Assembly (NCBI GenBank): GCA_028284265.1
Contig: JANQRZ010000019.1
Span: 248,001-312,000, forward strand
Direction of reading: 5' to 3'
DNA from: Rhodothermales bacterium
GTDB lineage: Bacteria > Bacteroidota > Rhodothermia > Rhodothermales > JANQRZ01
Length of the DNA stretch: 64,000 nucleotides
The translations under genes were made by a program, and so were the position numbers. Of the stretch, positions 1 through 9,123 are shown piece by piece. How positions within the stretch are numbered: the stretch's first letter is position 1; every line of letters begins with the position of its first letter. The notes under the pieces were generated by a model that was not told the DNA's origin, did not search any database, and saw only the letters and a program-made list of their open reading frames with translations.

Positions 1-1501
1 CCCAGACGAGGAACGCATAGTCGTCGAGCAGCGCCAGAATCCCGGCCTCACCGCGCCGGTAGCGATGAAGCAAGCGTCCGTCGTCGGTCTGCATCGTATC
101 GAGGAGGAAGTCGGCAGCACGGGCGGCGCGTTGGGCATACTCCGGTGCATCGAACACCCACGCGGCGTTGGCGAGGGCAGCGACCATCAGGCCGTTCCAG
201 TCAGTGAGCACCTTGTCGTCGAGGAGCGGACGAGGGCGCTCGGCGCGAGCGGCGAAGAGTTGCTGCCGGATGCCGTCGATCCGCTCGCCCAGCGGGCCTT
301 CGGGCACGCCGAGCCGGTCGGCGGCATCGGCATCATCTGTGGTGCGGAAGAGGACGTTGGCCCCCGTGAGCTGGCGCGTCGCCTCATCGCGGAAGTTGCC
401 CTCGCGCTCGGCGTTGAAGAGCGCGACAGCGAACGACCCGTCCTGCGGGCCGAGGGTGTGCATCAGGTCGTCCCACGTCCAGACGTAGAACGCGCCTTCC
501 TCCTTCTCACCCTCGGCATTGAGCGAGTCGGCATCCTCGGCAGAGAAGAAGGCCCCTTCCTCGCTCGTCAGGTCGCGGTGGACATACTCGAAGATCTCCT
601 CGGCAGTATGACGGTAGGCGTCGTTGCGCGTGAGGGCAAAGGCCTCGGTGTAGGCGATGGCGAGGAGCGCCTGATCGTAGAGCATCTTCTCGAAGTGCGG
701 CAACTTCCAGACGCGATCGGTCGAGTAGCGGTGAAACCCGAACCCAGCGTGGTCCCAGATACCGCCGCGCCGCATCGCGCCGAGCGTTTCCTCCACCATC
801 TGCAGCGCCCGCGCCCCAACGACCGTTTCTGTCCCCGCGCGCTGCGCCTCGCGGAGCAGGAAGAGCAGGTTGTGCGGCGTCGGGAACTTCGGTGCCCCGC
901 CGAACCCACCCGCCTCGGCGTCGAAGCGGCTGGCGAGTTGGTTGTAGGCCGTGGCGAGCACGCTCGCATCAAGGGCTTCGCCGGACGCTGATTGCCCCGT
1001 CAATCCGTCGCGGATGGCTTGGGTAATGTGCTCGGCGGAGCCTGCCACCTTGTCGCGGTTGGCTTTCCACTGCGCGGCGACGCTCGGCAAGAGTTCCATC
1101 ATGCCGGGCCGACCGGCGCGTCCGTGTTTCGGGAAGTATGTCCCGGCGAAGAATGGCTTCTTGTCTGGCGTCATCAGCACCGTCATCGGCCACCCGCCGT
1201 GCCCGGTGAGCGCTTGGGTGACGCTCATGTAGAGCGCATCCACGTCGGGCCGCTCCTCGCGGTCCACCTTGACTGGAACGAAGTGCTCGTTCAGGAGCTT
1301 CGCCACGTCGGCATCCTCGAACGATTCGTGTTCCATGACGTGGCACCAATGGCACGTCGCATAGCCGACCGAGAGAAAGACCGGCTTGTCCTCGCGCTCT
1401 GCTTTATCGAAGGCTTCCTCGCACCACGGATACCAGTCGACCGGGTTCTCGGCGTGTTGGAGGAGGTAGGGACTGTGCGTGTCGGCGAGGCGGTTCGGCA
1501 T
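1..1501 (-). CDS. DUF255 / thioredoxin-domain protein (YyaL/SSP411 family), 3' end missing
   Basis: The start codon is at 1501 and the gene runs off the left edge, so 500 residues are visible. The N-terminus carries the family signature [13 protein letters not shown] (about residues 11-23) and a thioredoxin-like CHWC at residues 50-53, followed by the [11 protein letters not shown] and FFAGTYFP blocks typical of DUF255. The remainder looks like the alpha/alpha-barrel half (N-acylglucosamine 2-epimerase-like) of YyaL and human SPATA20. Full family members are about 680-700 residues, so roughly a quarter is missing. The biochemical role of the family is not established; a redox or sugar-related function is inferred from the two folds. 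It lies downstream of mscS in the same direction with a 59-bp gap. Confidence 0.93.
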   Translation of the reverse strand, partial: MPNRLADTHSPYLLQHAENPVDWYPWCEEAFDKAEREDKPVFLSVGYATCHWCHVMEHESFEDADVAKLLNEHFVPVKVDREERPDVDALYMSVTQALTGHGGWPMTVLMTPDKKPFFAGTYFPKHGRAGRPGMMELLPSVAAQWKANRDKVAGSAEHITQAIRDGLTGQSASGEALDASVLATAYNQLASRFDAEAGGFGGAPKFPTPHNLLFLLREAQRAGTETVVGARALQMVEETLGAMRRGGIWDHAGFGFHRYSTDRVWKLPHFEKMLYDQALLAIAYTEAFALTRNDAYRHTAEEIFEYVHRDLTSEEGAFFSAEDADSLNAEGEKEEGAFYVWTWDDLMHTLGPQDGSFAVALFNAEREGNFRDEATRQLTGANVLFRTTDDADAADRLGVPEGPLGERIDGIRQQLFAARAERPRPLLDDKVLTDWNGLMVAALANAAWVFDAPEYAQRAARAADFLLDTMQTDDGRLLHRYRRGEAGILALLDDYAFLVW

Positions 1502-1560
1502 GACAGGAAAAGGAAGTGGACGTGCGGTACGGCGCGCCCCACTGCACGTTCCGACTAGGC

Positions 1561-2562
1561 TCACTCTGCCCGCTGCTCACTGCCCGCCGCCTGCTGACCG
1601 CCACCGTTCCCGCTAAACCCCGACGGCTCGGCGCGGGCACCGGGCTTGCCCTCGGTGACGTTGTGGAAGTACCGCATCGTCGGGTAGGCGAGGTCGATGT
1701 CGTCGCGCTCGCCGAAGGCGTCGAGAATGGCCTCCCAAAGAATCTCCTCGCTTCCGCGCCGCCGCCGAGGCTCGACGAGATACCGGATCACGAACTGCAC
1801 GCCGACATCGACGACGCTTGTGTAGACGGTCGGGGTGAGCTTGGAATAGAAAATCAGGTACTCCTGCGCGGCCTGCCGGACCTTGCGCTCGGCGTCAGCG
1901 CTCAACTCCTCAGCCTTGTCGTGCGCGATTTGAAAAAGGATGTCCTTCGCGTCCCGCCACACACTCTCGAAGGTCACGATGATCGCGATCTCATTCCAGA
2001 TGTAGGGAAAGCCGCGCGTGTAGTTGACGACCGCCTCGGTGAACACCTTGCCGTTCGGAATGTGGATGATCCGCCCGGTGGACTGCTCCGCCCCCGTCGC
2101 CGTCCCGACTTCGAGCAGCGTGAACCGGAACAGCCGCTGGTCGATCACGTCTCCCGCGTACCCGATCACCCTGATCCGGTCACCGGGTCCGAACGGTTTA
2201 CGCCAGACGATGAAGCCCCACCCGGCGATGTTCGTCAGCGGGTCTTTGAGCGCAATCGCTACGCCTGCCGAGACGAGGCCGAGAAAGGTGCCGACCTCGC
2301 CGAAGGCATCAAGCCAGATGCGTCCGACAGCCAGCGTACCGAGGACGACTGCCGTGTAGGTCGTCGTCTTGCGCCACTGGTATTGGACGCGCACATCGGT
2401 GATGCGCCGCTTGACGAGCCGCAACACTACGAGCCGCAGCAGCCACAGCACGACGATGACCGCGAGCGTGCTCAGGACGTGGTTGAGCGTCGACTCGCTC
2501 AACCCGGTGGCTTCGAGCAACCAGGCGTAGAGTGCAGCGAAGGCTTCGGTGATGCGACTCAT
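1561..2562 (-). CDS. MscS-family mechanosensitive ion channel
   Basis: A 333-residue inner-membrane protein. Hydrophobic segments fall at about residues 31-50, 68-85 and 91-118. The last matches the pore-lining helix of MscS ([21 protein letters not shown] region) and is followed by the beta domain containing [10 protein letters not shown]. Members release osmolytes when membrane tension rises. The final residues (after about 318) are rich in Gly, Gln, Ala and Glu and are encoded by a short-word repeat (bases about 1561-1600), so the C-terminal tail may be a recent accretion rather than part of the fold. The family assignment is firm; the gating properties are unknown. Confidence 0.95.
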   Translation of the reverse strand: MSRITEAFAALYAWLLEATGLSESTLNHVLSTLAVIVVLWLLRLVVLRLVKRRITDVRVQYQWRKTTTYTAVVLGTLAVGRIWLDAFGEVGTFLGLVSAGVAIALKDPLTNIAGWGFIVWRKPFGPGDRIRVIGYAGDVIDQRLFRFTLLEVGTATGAEQSTGRIIHIPNGKVFTEAVVNYTRGFPYIWNEIAIIVTFESVWRDAKDILFQIAHDKAEELSADAERKVRQAAQEYLIFYSKLTPTVYTSVVDVGVQFVIRYLVEPRRRRGSEEILWEAILDAFGERDDIDLAYPTMRYFHNVTEGKPGARAEPSGFSGNGGGQQAAGSEQRAE

Positions 2563-2631
2563 CGGAAGGCAAAGGTGGAGGACGGCATCAATCTACGGTG
2601 CCGAAGACCGTATCGCCCTATCCCTCCACGA

Positions 2632-5139
2632 TCAGAACGTGCTGCCGAAGAACACGGCGTTGAGCAGCAACCCTTGCGTCCCCCACCAAAACGCCCGGAA
2701 CGTCGGGTCGAAGTCGAACAGCACGACGTGGCCCCGACCGAGACGCTGCCCGGAAATCGCCGACGCACCCTGCAATCGTTCGAGGTTGGGCACAGAGGCA
2801 TAGCCACTTAGCAGCGGATCATCGGTGTAGGTAGCGACGATGGTGCCTGCTTCGTCGGCGGGATCGAAGGCGAGGGTGTTGTTCTTGAAGATCGCCATAC
2901 GCTCCGGGTGCCCGAACGCAAGCGGGTGCGTCGTGTCGAGTGTGACCTCGAAGATGGCTCCCCCTAGGAACTGCGCGCCACGGGCAGCGGATACGTCGGC
3001 GTAGGGGTGCATCGTGCTGTCTTCCTCGGCCTCACGCTTCGTCCACGCGCCGAGTCCGTTGTCGGCGGCCCACGATGCCGTGCCTTCGGTGGCGATGAAT
3101 GTCCCGCCCCCTCGCACCCATCCTTTCAGTTTTTCAGTGGCCCCGTCGTCCAAGCCACGCAGGAAGCCCGTAGCGATGATGGTCGTGTAGCGGCTGAGAT
3201 CGGCTCCGCCGACCTCGTCTCGCTCCAGCAGCGACACCGGCAACCCGGCGCGCTCGGTGAGGAGGTGCCACACCTGCCCGACGTTGTACGAGTCCGTGCC
3301 CTCGCCCGAGAGCAACGCCACGCGCGGCACCCCCAGCACGGGCATCGATCGGCTCCCGAGGTCCGGTCCGCCCGGCGTCAACCCACTCCCAAGCGCGAAT
3401 ATGTCAAGGTCGCCCTGCCGCACCGACTCGGTGGCGAGTGCATGAACCGTTTCGCCACCTACGTCGGCCTGCCGCACCGACACGACGAGCGTCCCCCGCT
3501 CAAACGTGTCCCCGCCTGCCTCGAACGGTGTGGTTGCCATCCGCACGCGCACCCCGGCTCGCTGGAGTCGGGCCAAAGCCCGCGGTGCAAACGTTTGGTC
3601 CCACGGAATCAGATAGGCCACTCCGGCACGAGAAAGAGAACGAGGCGGCACCAGCATACTCCCCGCCTCGGGAAGTCGGTCTAGCTCGGCATACCGCAGT
3701 CCGTAAGCGAGCGGAAGGCTCCACGCCGACACGTCGTAGAACAGCGAGTCTTCGAACGTCGTCACGCGCTCGAAGGCGGCCTTGATGAGCCGCGCCTGCG
3801 GTTGCTCCATCGGTACGACCAGTGCCTCACCCGGCGCGAAACGCTCTCCCCGCACTTCCATCTGCTCACCGAGGGTATAGGTCTCGATCCGATGCTGCCT
3901 CAGCACATCCGTAAAGTGTGCCGCCCGCGCCCGGTCTTGCGTACTGACGACATACGCTTTCACATCAGAGTCCCGCGCCACATCCGGGGCGGAAGCGTAG
4001 AAATCACGCTGGTGCTGGAGGAGCCGCCCGCGCATAGCGACGGCAGCCTCCAGCGATGACAGTGAGGTAGCAACCTGATTGCGGACGGTCGTCGCGTAAT
4101 CGAGCCGACCATTCACGGTCTCAGCAGCGAGAGCACGGCTGCTGGCCTGCTCGAAGAGAATCCCGACGCTGCCATTCACGTCGGGGTAGGTCGAGCCTTT
4201 GCCGTAGTAGAAATCGTCGAACGACTCCTCGGAGTAGTAAAGCTGCCCGATCCGGTCGAGGGCGCGGGCATGGTAGGTAGCGATCTCGGCGGTCAGGTCG
4301 AAGGTCCGCTCGGGCGTGTTGGGGTTGTTGCGGCTGGGGATACCGGGTTGGAAGAAGTAGGTCGCGTCGCCGCCCATCTCGTGGAAGTCGGTCGAGAGTT
4401 GGGGCCGCCAGCTATGCCAGAGCGCCATGCGCGCCTGCGACTCTGGGTGGACGAGCGGGAGCCAATCGCGGTTGAGGTCGAAGAGGTAGTGGTTGGTCCG
4501 ACCGCCGGGCCACGGCGCGTTGTGCTCGCGGTCCTGCCCGTCGAGCGAGGGCATTCCTTTGGTGCCACCCCGATTGCCGTTGACCCAATCCACGAAGCGG
4601 TCGCGCCCGTCGGGGTTCATAAGCGGATCGATGATCGTGACGGCGTTCTGGAGCACGGCCTCGACGGCAGGACCTTGCCCGGCGGCAAGGTGATAGAGCA
4701 GCAAGAGCGCCGCCTCGGTGCCGCTGGCCTCGTTGCCGTGAACGCTGTACCCCATGTACGCCACCACCGGCATCGCGCCGAGCGCGGCATCCCCCATTTC
4801 ATCCGGCGCGTCGGAGAGACGGAGGTTGGCTTGCCGCACTGCCTCTAGGTCCGTCCCCTCGGCGGTAACGACCGCGTGGATGAGCCGTCGCCCCTCCCAC
4901 GTCCGCCCGTGCTCGGCGACGTGGACGCGGTGACTCGCCTCGGCGACCGCCTCGAAGTAGCGCACTACCTGCTCGGGCCGCGTGTGGCGCGTGCCGATGA
5001 TGTGGCCTATGACCGCCTCGGGCGTCGGAATTGCCGGGTCATAACCCGAGACACCGGGGGCGGTGAAGTCCGTGGCGAGCGGCAGCGGCTGGGCCGCTAC
5101 CGCGGAGGTAATGAAGAGTAATGCGAAGCAAAAGCGCAT
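2632..5139 (-). CDS. Secreted M14-family zinc carboxypeptidase with amidotransferase-like C-terminal domain
   Basis: Start chosen at 5139 (MRFCFALLF...), which gives a clean signal peptide ending near AVAAQ; an ATG 54 bases upstream would put a charged stretch in front of it. The protein is 835 residues. The M14 zinc site is visible as HGNE (H134, E137), the third ligand in TDFHEMGG (about residue 260) and the catalytic Glu in GILFEQASSR (about 340); NPDGRDRF supplies the substrate-binding Arg. Residues about 600-760 resemble a class I glutamine-amidotransferase-like fold (VALLSGEG, FIATEGT), as in other large Bacteroidota M14 proteins. It likely trims extracellular peptides in the periplasm or outside the cell. 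Confidence 0.92.
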   Translation of the reverse strand: MRFCFALLFITSAVAAQPLPLATDFTAPGVSGYDPAIPTPEAVIGHIIGTRHTRPEQVVRYFEAVAEASHRVHVAEHGRTWEGRRLIHAVVTAEGTDLEAVRQANLRLSDAPDEMGDAALGAMPVVAYMGYSVHGNEASGTEAALLLLYHLAAGQGPAVEAVLQNAVTIIDPLMNPDGRDRFVDWVNGNRGGTKGMPSLDGQDREHNAPWPGGRTNHYLFDLNRDWLPLVHPESQARMALWHSWRPQLSTDFHEMGGDATYFFQPGIPSRNNPNTPERTFDLTAEIATYHARALDRIGQLYYSEESFDDFYYGKGSTYPDVNGSVGILFEQASSRALAAETVNGRLDYATTVRNQVATSLSSLEAAVAMRGRLLQHQRDFYASAPDVARDSDVKAYVVSTQDRARAAHFTDVLRQHRIETYTLGEQMEVRGERFAPGEALVVPMEQPQARLIKAAFERVTTFEDSLFYDVSAWSLPLAYGLRYAELDRLPEAGSMLVPPRSLSRAGVAYLIPWDQTFAPRALARLQRAGVRVRMATTPFEAGGDTFERGTLVVSVRQADVGGETVHALATESVRQGDLDIFALGSGLTPGGPDLGSRSMPVLGVPRVALLSGEGTDSYNVGQVWHLLTERAGLPVSLLERDEVGGADLSRYTTIIATGFLRGLDDGATEKLKGWVRGGGTFIATEGTASWAADNGLGAWTKREAEEDSTMHPYADVSAARGAQFLGGAIFEVTLDTTHPLAFGHPERMAIFKNNTLAFDPADEAGTIVATYTDDPLLSGYASVPNLERLQGASAISGQRLGRGHVVLFDFDPTFRAFWWGTQGLLLNAVFFGSTF

Positions 5140-5156
5140 GAGCCGGTCAGAAATGG

Positions 5157-5184
5157 GTAGGGGCGACCGGCCGGTCGCCCCTAC
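5157..5184. repeat. Perfect 28-bp palindrome
   Basis: Bases 5157-5184 are a perfect inverted repeat with no spacer: GTAGGGGCGACCGG followed immediately by its reverse complement. It sits just upstream of the M14 peptidase start (5139) and downstream of the VKOR fusion gene. Similar GTAGGGGCG...CGCCCCTAC palindromes are, to my memory, dispersed in many GC-rich genomes. It could be a REP-like element or fold as a hairpin in the transcript; there is no T-run after it, so a simple terminator is unlikely. Confidence 0.85.
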
Positions 5185-5215
5185 GGTTTGCACGTTGATG
5201 GATGGGGCTGGGTTA

Positions 5216-6448
5216 CTACTCGGTTGTGGCTGCTGACGCCGTCTCTGCCGCCTGCCGCTTCTCTTCGGCGGCGTGTTCTACGAGCCGACTGATACAGCCC
5301 GCCGTCCACGTCGTGGGCGTGTTGGCGAGCACCCGGCCCTCGATCACGAGCCTCGGCACGCTGCGGATCCCGCTCTGGGAGATGATCTGGTTCTCCTCCC
5401 GGATCAGCCCAACATATTTCCGGCTGTCGAGCTCCTGCCCCATGGTCTCAGCATCGAGGCCCATCCGCCGGGCGGCGTCCACGAGTTGATTTCTCGACAG
5501 GCCAACACCGGGCCGCTGGTTGTCAAACTGGAGGTCCAGCATTTCGGAGAACTGCCCCTGCTCGGCGGCGAGATAAAGCGCCTGGGCCTGCGGAATTGAG
5601 TAGTCCCAGATCGCGTAGGGCTTGTAGTAGAGCTTAACCTGGTCCTCGATCTGCGGGAGGATGGTTTCGAGCGCCGTGTGGAGCGTCTTGCAATGCGGGC
5701 AGTTCGGGTCGAAGATCTTCATGACGCGGACCGGCCCATCGGGATTCCCGGCAAAGGGCGTGTCCATCGAAATCAACTGGTCGAAGGCCGAGAAGCGCGG
5801 CGTCTCGTAGTCGTAGTGGCACTCAGCCGTCTCGGCGGAAACGCGCTGCACGCCGCGAGGCACCGCTGCCGTGCTCTCCTCCGGCTCGGGCGCGAGCATC
5901 ACGTCCGCCCCGGCAAGCACGACGAGCGCGACCAGACCAAGCGCATAGGGCCGAAGCGCCGTGCTCACCACCACGTCGCGGCCCGGCCCCTTCGACCGCT
6001 CGATGAGGTGCAGCACGAACAGCACCGTCGTCGTGAGCGAGGAGACGAGGCAGAGCGTGCAGAACTGCGTCAGCATGAACGTCTGCACGCTCACGAGGTA
6101 GAGCGCGAACAGGAACCCGGCGGTGACCACCCAGAAGCTCACCTTCCGCAACGTCTCGCTCGTCGGCGCTTTCAGCATCGCCGCACCGAACCGGAGCGCA
6201 GCCACGGCGACGTAGAATAGACCGCCCCAGACAAGCACGTCGAGGCCGAGGAATGTGCTGTACGCACTCGTCGTCACGTCGGCGCAGCCGCTACCGCTCT
6301 CGGCATCGCCTGCGCCCGTGCAGCCGAACTCGAAGCCCGCCTGGCTTTGTATCCAGAGGTGAACTACGACGAGTACGCCGAGCAGCGCGAGGAGAAAGAT
6401 CGGGAGGTTGAGACGAGGACCGCGCGCGGTCGTGTTGGGACGAGCCAT
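5216..6448 (-). CDS. VKOR-DsbA fusion (vitamin K epoxide reductase domain plus thioredoxin-fold oxidase)
   Basis: A 410-residue membrane protein that should make disulfide bonds in the periplasm and hand electrons to quinone. Residues about 15-180 form the four- to five-helix VKOR domain, with loop cysteines C43 and C55 and the active CxxC (C130-T-L-C133). A further helix (about 168-186) leads to a DsbA-like thioredoxin domain with C250-P-H-C253. Natural fusions of VKOR to a thioredoxin partner are known from bacteria and plants and replace the DsbB/DsbA pair. All redox-active cysteines are present. The gene is followed by the M14 peptidase in the same direction. Confidence 0.93.
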   Translation of the reverse strand: MARPNTTARGPRLNLPIFLLALLGVLVVVHLWIQSQAGFEFGCTGAGDAESGSGCADVTTSAYSTFLGLDVLVWGGLFYVAVAALRFGAAMLKAPTSETLRKVSFWVVTAGFLFALYLVSVQTFMLTQFCTLCLVSSLTTTVLFVLHLIERSKGPGRDVVVSTALRPYALGLVALVVLAGADVMLAPEPEESTAAVPRGVQRVSAETAECHYDYETPRFSAFDQLISMDTPFAGNPDGPVRVMKIFDPNCPHCKTLHTALETILPQIEDQVKLYYKPYAIWDYSIPQAQALYLAAEQGQFSEMLDLQFDNQRPGVGLSRNQLVDAARRMGLDAETMGQELDSRKYVGLIREENQIISQSGIRSVPRLVIEGRVLANTPTTWTAGCISRLVEHAAEEKRQAAETASAATTE

Positions 6449-6546
6449 GAGAATCGGGGATGCCGTCGGAGGGAAAGGAGGAAATATACCAACGGCTTCG
6501 CCGGAGCGGTTCGTGTCCCCTTACTCTACTCGTTGGCACTCGTCGA

Positions 6547-6600
6547 GTTGTCCCCCTTGAAGAGGGACAGATTCTGAAGCGAAACTGAGGAAGCAGGGGG
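6547..6600. repeat. C-rich hairpin repeat, family C, copy 1
   Basis: The block begins GTTGTCCCCCTTGAAGAGGG and ends GAGGAAGCAGGGGG. Its outer arms (TCCCCC / GGGGG) pair, and an inner CCCTTGAAGAGGG hairpin sits at the left end. The same layout recurs at 45286-45343 with related sequence. It lies between the VKOR gene and the stop codon of the carboxylase gene, directly abutting that stop. Confidence 0.6.
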
Positions 6601-8289
6601 TCACGTCTGGATCACGCCGGGGTTGAATCGCGGGACGTGCGGGTTGTGGTCCGCCATCTCGATGCCTGTCGCAAGCCACTGCCGCGTTTTCGCCGGGTCG
6701 ATGATCTCGTCCACCCACAGCCGGGCCGCTGCGTAGTACGGCGAGGTCTGGGCCTCATAGCGCGCCGTCATCTCTTCGAGCAGCGCAACCTGCTCGGCCT
6801 CAGAGACCTCCTCCCCCTTCCGCTTCCGCGTGCCGATCTCGATTTGCAAGAGCGTCTTCGCCGCCTGCTTGCCGCCCATCACCGCGATCTGCGCCGTCGG
6901 CCACGCGAGGATCAGGCGCGGATCGTAGGCCTTGCCGCAGAGCGCGTAGTTGCCCGCCCCGTAGGAGTTGCCGATGATGACGGTGAACTTGGGGACGACA
7001 GAGTTGGCAACGGCGTTGACCATCTTCGCGCCATCCTTGATGATGCCGCCGTGCTCACTCCGGTTGCCGACCATGAACCCGGTCACGTCTTGGAGGAACA
7101 CGAGGGGGATCTTCTTCTGGTTGCAGTTCATGATGAACCGCGCGGCCTTGTCGGCGCTGTCGGAATAGATCACCCCGCCCGCCTGCATCTCGTTTGTGTG
7201 CGACTTCTTGCCCTGCTTCGCCATCACCACAAGTCGCTGGCTGGCGACGATCCCGACGCTCCATCCATCGATTCGGGCATAGCCGCAGAGCAGCGTCTGG
7301 CCGTACTGCTCTTTGTACTCCGTCCAACTGTCAGCGTCGATGATGCGGGCGAGGACTTCGCGCACGTCGTAGGGCACCTGCCGCGTCTCGGGCATCACGC
7401 CGTAGAGTTCTTCTGGCGCGAAGGCGGGTGGCCTTGCATCGCTCCGGTCGAACCCGGCGCGGTCGCGGCTGCCGAGGTGCGAGACGAGATCGCGGATCGT
7501 GGCGAGGCAGGTCTCATCATCGGGCATCTTGTAGTCGGTGACGCCCGAAATCTCGGAATGTGTGCTCGCCCCGCCGAGGGTTTCGTTGTCGGTCGTTTCC
7601 CCAATGGCAGCTTTGACAAGAAACGGCCCGGCGAGGAAGACGGAGCCGGTGCCATCGACGATCAGCGCCTCGTCGGACATGATGGGGAGGTAGGCCCCGC
7701 CCGCGACGCAGCTTCCCATGATCGCCGCGATCTGCGGGATGCCCATGCTCGACATCCGGGCGTTGTTGCGGAAGATGCGCCCGAAGTGCTCCTTGTCGGG
7801 GAAAATCTGGTCCTGCATCGGGAGGTAGACGCCCGCCGAGTCCACGAGGTAGACGATGGGCAGGTGGTTCTCCATCGCGATCTCCTGCGCGCGGAGGTTC
7901 TTCTTGGCGGTGATCGGAAACCACGCGCCCGCCTTGACCGTGGCGTCGTTGGCGACGAGTACGCAGAGCCGGTCTTGGATCCGCCCGAGGCCCATCACGG
8001 TGCCACCCGACGGGCAGCCGCCTTCGTCCTCGTACATCTCCCATCCAGTGAAGAGGCCGAGTTCCATGAACTCGGTGCCCTCGTCGATGAGCGCGGCGAT
8101 GCGCTCGCGAGCAGTCAGTTTGCCCCGGCTGTGCTCGCGCTCGATCCGCTTCTTGCCACCCCCGAGCCGCACGCTCTCGGCGCGGTGCGCGAGTTCGTCG
8201 AGGAGCGTGCGGGTGTGCTGCTTGCGGGAGGTGAACTTCGCATTGTCGGACGCAGGGCTACCGAGCGTAGAGGAGGCGACTTCGGCCAT
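6601..8289 (-). CDS. Acyl-CoA carboxylase, carboxyltransferase (beta) subunit
   Basis: A 562-residue biotin-dependent carboxyltransferase; the start at 8289 (MAEVASS) is preferred over an ATG 60 bases upstream. It carries both crotonase-like halves: GGTVMGLGRI and GSCVAGGAYLPIMSDEA in the N-terminal half, and FLQDVTGFMVG, GNSYGAGNYALCGKAY and GGKQAAKTLLQIE in the C-terminal half. The overall pattern is closest to 3-methylcrotonyl-CoA or geranyl-CoA carboxylase beta chains, with propionyl-CoA carboxylase as the alternative, suggesting leucine or branched/odd-chain acyl degradation. No alpha (biotin carboxylase) subunit is in the window. A biotin ligase gene that would be needed to charge its partner is at 24597. 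Confidence 0.93.
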   Translation of the reverse strand: MAEVASSTLGSPASDNAKFTSRKQHTRTLLDELAHRAESVRLGGGKKRIEREHSRGKLTARERIAALIDEGTEFMELGLFTGWEMYEDEGGCPSGGTVMGLGRIQDRLCVLVANDATVKAGAWFPITAKKNLRAQEIAMENHLPIVYLVDSAGVYLPMQDQIFPDKEHFGRIFRNNARMSSMGIPQIAAIMGSCVAGGAYLPIMSDEALIVDGTGSVFLAGPFLVKAAIGETTDNETLGGASTHSEISGVTDYKMPDDETCLATIRDLVSHLGSRDRAGFDRSDARPPAFAPEELYGVMPETRQVPYDVREVLARIIDADSWTEYKEQYGQTLLCGYARIDGWSVGIVASQRLVVMAKQGKKSHTNEMQAGGVIYSDSADKAARFIMNCNQKKIPLVFLQDVTGFMVGNRSEHGGIIKDGAKMVNAVANSVVPKFTVIIGNSYGAGNYALCGKAYDPRLILAWPTAQIAVMGGKQAAKTLLQIEIGTRKRKGEEVSEAEQVALLEEMTARYEAQTSPYYAAARLWVDEIIDPAKTRQWLATGIEMADHNPHVPRFNPGVIQT

Positions 8290-8347
8290 GAGATGAAAAG
8301 CGTTCGGAAGAGAAGGAGACAGGGCCGAAAGTAGCCACCGCCGCGCC

Positions 8348-8380
8348 AAAAAAAAAGGTCCGACCCGACGGGCCGAACCT
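8348..8380 (-). terminator. Rho-independent terminator after first csbD-like gene
   Basis: Read on the minus strand: a stem AGGTTCGGCC / GGTCGGACCT with a GTCG-containing loop, followed by at least eight T. It is positioned 20 bases beyond the stop of the 8402 gene. Confidence 0.9.
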
Positions 8381-8401
8381 GATGGTGGGGCAGAGTGGGC
8401 G

Positions 8402-8596
8402 CTACATCAATCCGACGACCCTCTGGCGAATCTGGGGCCGGGGATCACCGGTCTTCTCGTGGATCAGGTTGACCATCTTGCGGAGGCTGCCGCGGGTCTT
8501 CTTCATTTCCTTGTCGCTGAACTCGGCGTCGCTCCACGCTCGCTTGATGCGGTCCCGGATGCGATACCACTGTTCGTTCATTCTCTTCGTCGCCAT
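8402..8596 (-). CDS. CsbD-like small stress protein, copy 1
   Basis: A 64-residue, highly charged, helical protein with the CsbD layout: an N-terminal block MNEQWYRIRDRIKRAWS, then a second helix around EMKKTRGSLRKMVNLIHEKTG. CsbD proteins are abundant general-stress proteins of unknown mechanism; here the aromatic/basic spacing of the family is retained. The block VNLIHEKTG is shared exactly with the neighbouring gene at 8734, so the two are paralogues. Translation could also begin at the internal Met (MNEQW, residue 6). It has its own terminator. Confidence 0.8.
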   Translation of the reverse strand: MATKRMNEQWYRIRDRIKRAWSDAEFSDKEMKKTRGSLRKMVNLIHEKTGDPRPQIRQRVVGLM

Positions 8597-8680
8597 GAGA
8601 CCTCGGTGTGTTGATATTACATCGCTTAGGCCATTACATACGGATCAGCGGCACACTTGTTCGCATAGGACCAAACGAGC

Positions 8681-8711
8681 AGCGCCCGACCTCGTCGGGA
8701 GGCCGGGCGCT
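8681..8711 (-). terminator. Hairpin terminator after second csbD-like gene
   Basis: A 13-bp GC-rich stem (AGCGCCCGACCTC pairing with its near complement around a GTCG/GGA loop). On the minus strand it is followed by a short T-containing stretch (GCTCGTTTGG), weaker than the first copy. It lies 23 bases past the stop of the 8734 gene. Confidence 0.7.
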
Positions 8712-8733
8712 GGAAGGAGGTTGGGACGCGGTG

Positions 8734-8922
8734 TCAGATCACAGCGCTCATCTTCTGCATGATGAGGGAACGGTCTTCGCCGGTCTTCTCGTGGATCAGG
8801 TTGACCATCTTGTTCAGGTTGCCGCGCGCCTTTTTGAGTTCTTTCTCATCGATCTCGCCCCAGACGGCAAAGATCTGCGCTCTCACGCGCTCCCAGTTCT
8901 GCTCCATGCGCTGCTTGCCCAT
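8734..8922 (-). CDS. CsbD-like small stress protein, copy 2
   Basis: The start at 8922 (MGKQRMEQNW) aligns with copy 1 and follows a good promoter; an in-frame ATG at 8985 would add 21 unalignable residues. The protein is 62 residues and shares the pattern E-x-x-W-x-x-[IV]-R ... KKARGNLNKMVNLIHEKTG with copy 1. The tandem pair, each with its own terminator and separate upstream region, suggests dose or condition-specific expression of the same type of stress protein. The function is not known beyond the family name. Confidence 0.78.
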   Translation of the reverse strand: MGKQRMEQNWERVRAQIFAVWGEIDEKELKKARGNLNKMVNLIHEKTGEDRSLIMQKMSAVI

Positions 8923-8999
8923 GCGTCTCACCCAAAGTGTTTGTGGTACAAAAAACGTGTGTCGACCTCTGCCCCGAAGGGGCATCGCGCAGACTGTTC

Positions 9000-9028
9000 A
9001 AAATACAACGGGGATTCCCCGGTGACAA
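9000..9028 (-). promoter_or_regulatory. Predicted promoter of csbD-like copy 2 with a palindrome in its spacer
   Basis: On the minus strand, TTGTCA (9028-9023) and TATTTT (9005-9000) are separated by exactly 17 bases. The spacer contains a perfect odd palindrome CGGGGATTCCCCG at 9009-9021, placed where a repressor or activator would act. The -10 lies about 78 bases upstream of the chosen ATG. Confidence 0.55.
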
Positions 9029-9060
9029 GTGTGCGGGTGGGTGGCTGTCTTCATTAGGGT

Positions 9061-9089
9061 TTGACAATTTATCTGAGATGTGATACCAT
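9061..9089 (+). promoter_or_regulatory. Predicted promoter of the M36 peptidase gene
   Basis: A perfect -35 box TTGACA at 9061-9066 and TACCAT at 9084-9089 with a 17-base spacer, 35 bases before the ATG at 9124. This matches the canonical sigma-70 layout rather than the TTTG/TAnnTTTG layout of classic Bacteroides promoters. Confidence 0.55.
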
Positions 9090-9123
9090 CCGTGCCTTGC
9101 CTTCACCTTAATCGCTCCCTGCT

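Noticed and set aside
6637-8334. A 565-codon open frame on the plus strand opposite the acyl-CoA carboxylase gene
   Set aside because: A shadow of high-GC codon usage; the minus strand encodes an unmistakable carboxyltransferase and the plus frame has no motifs, signal or family pattern.
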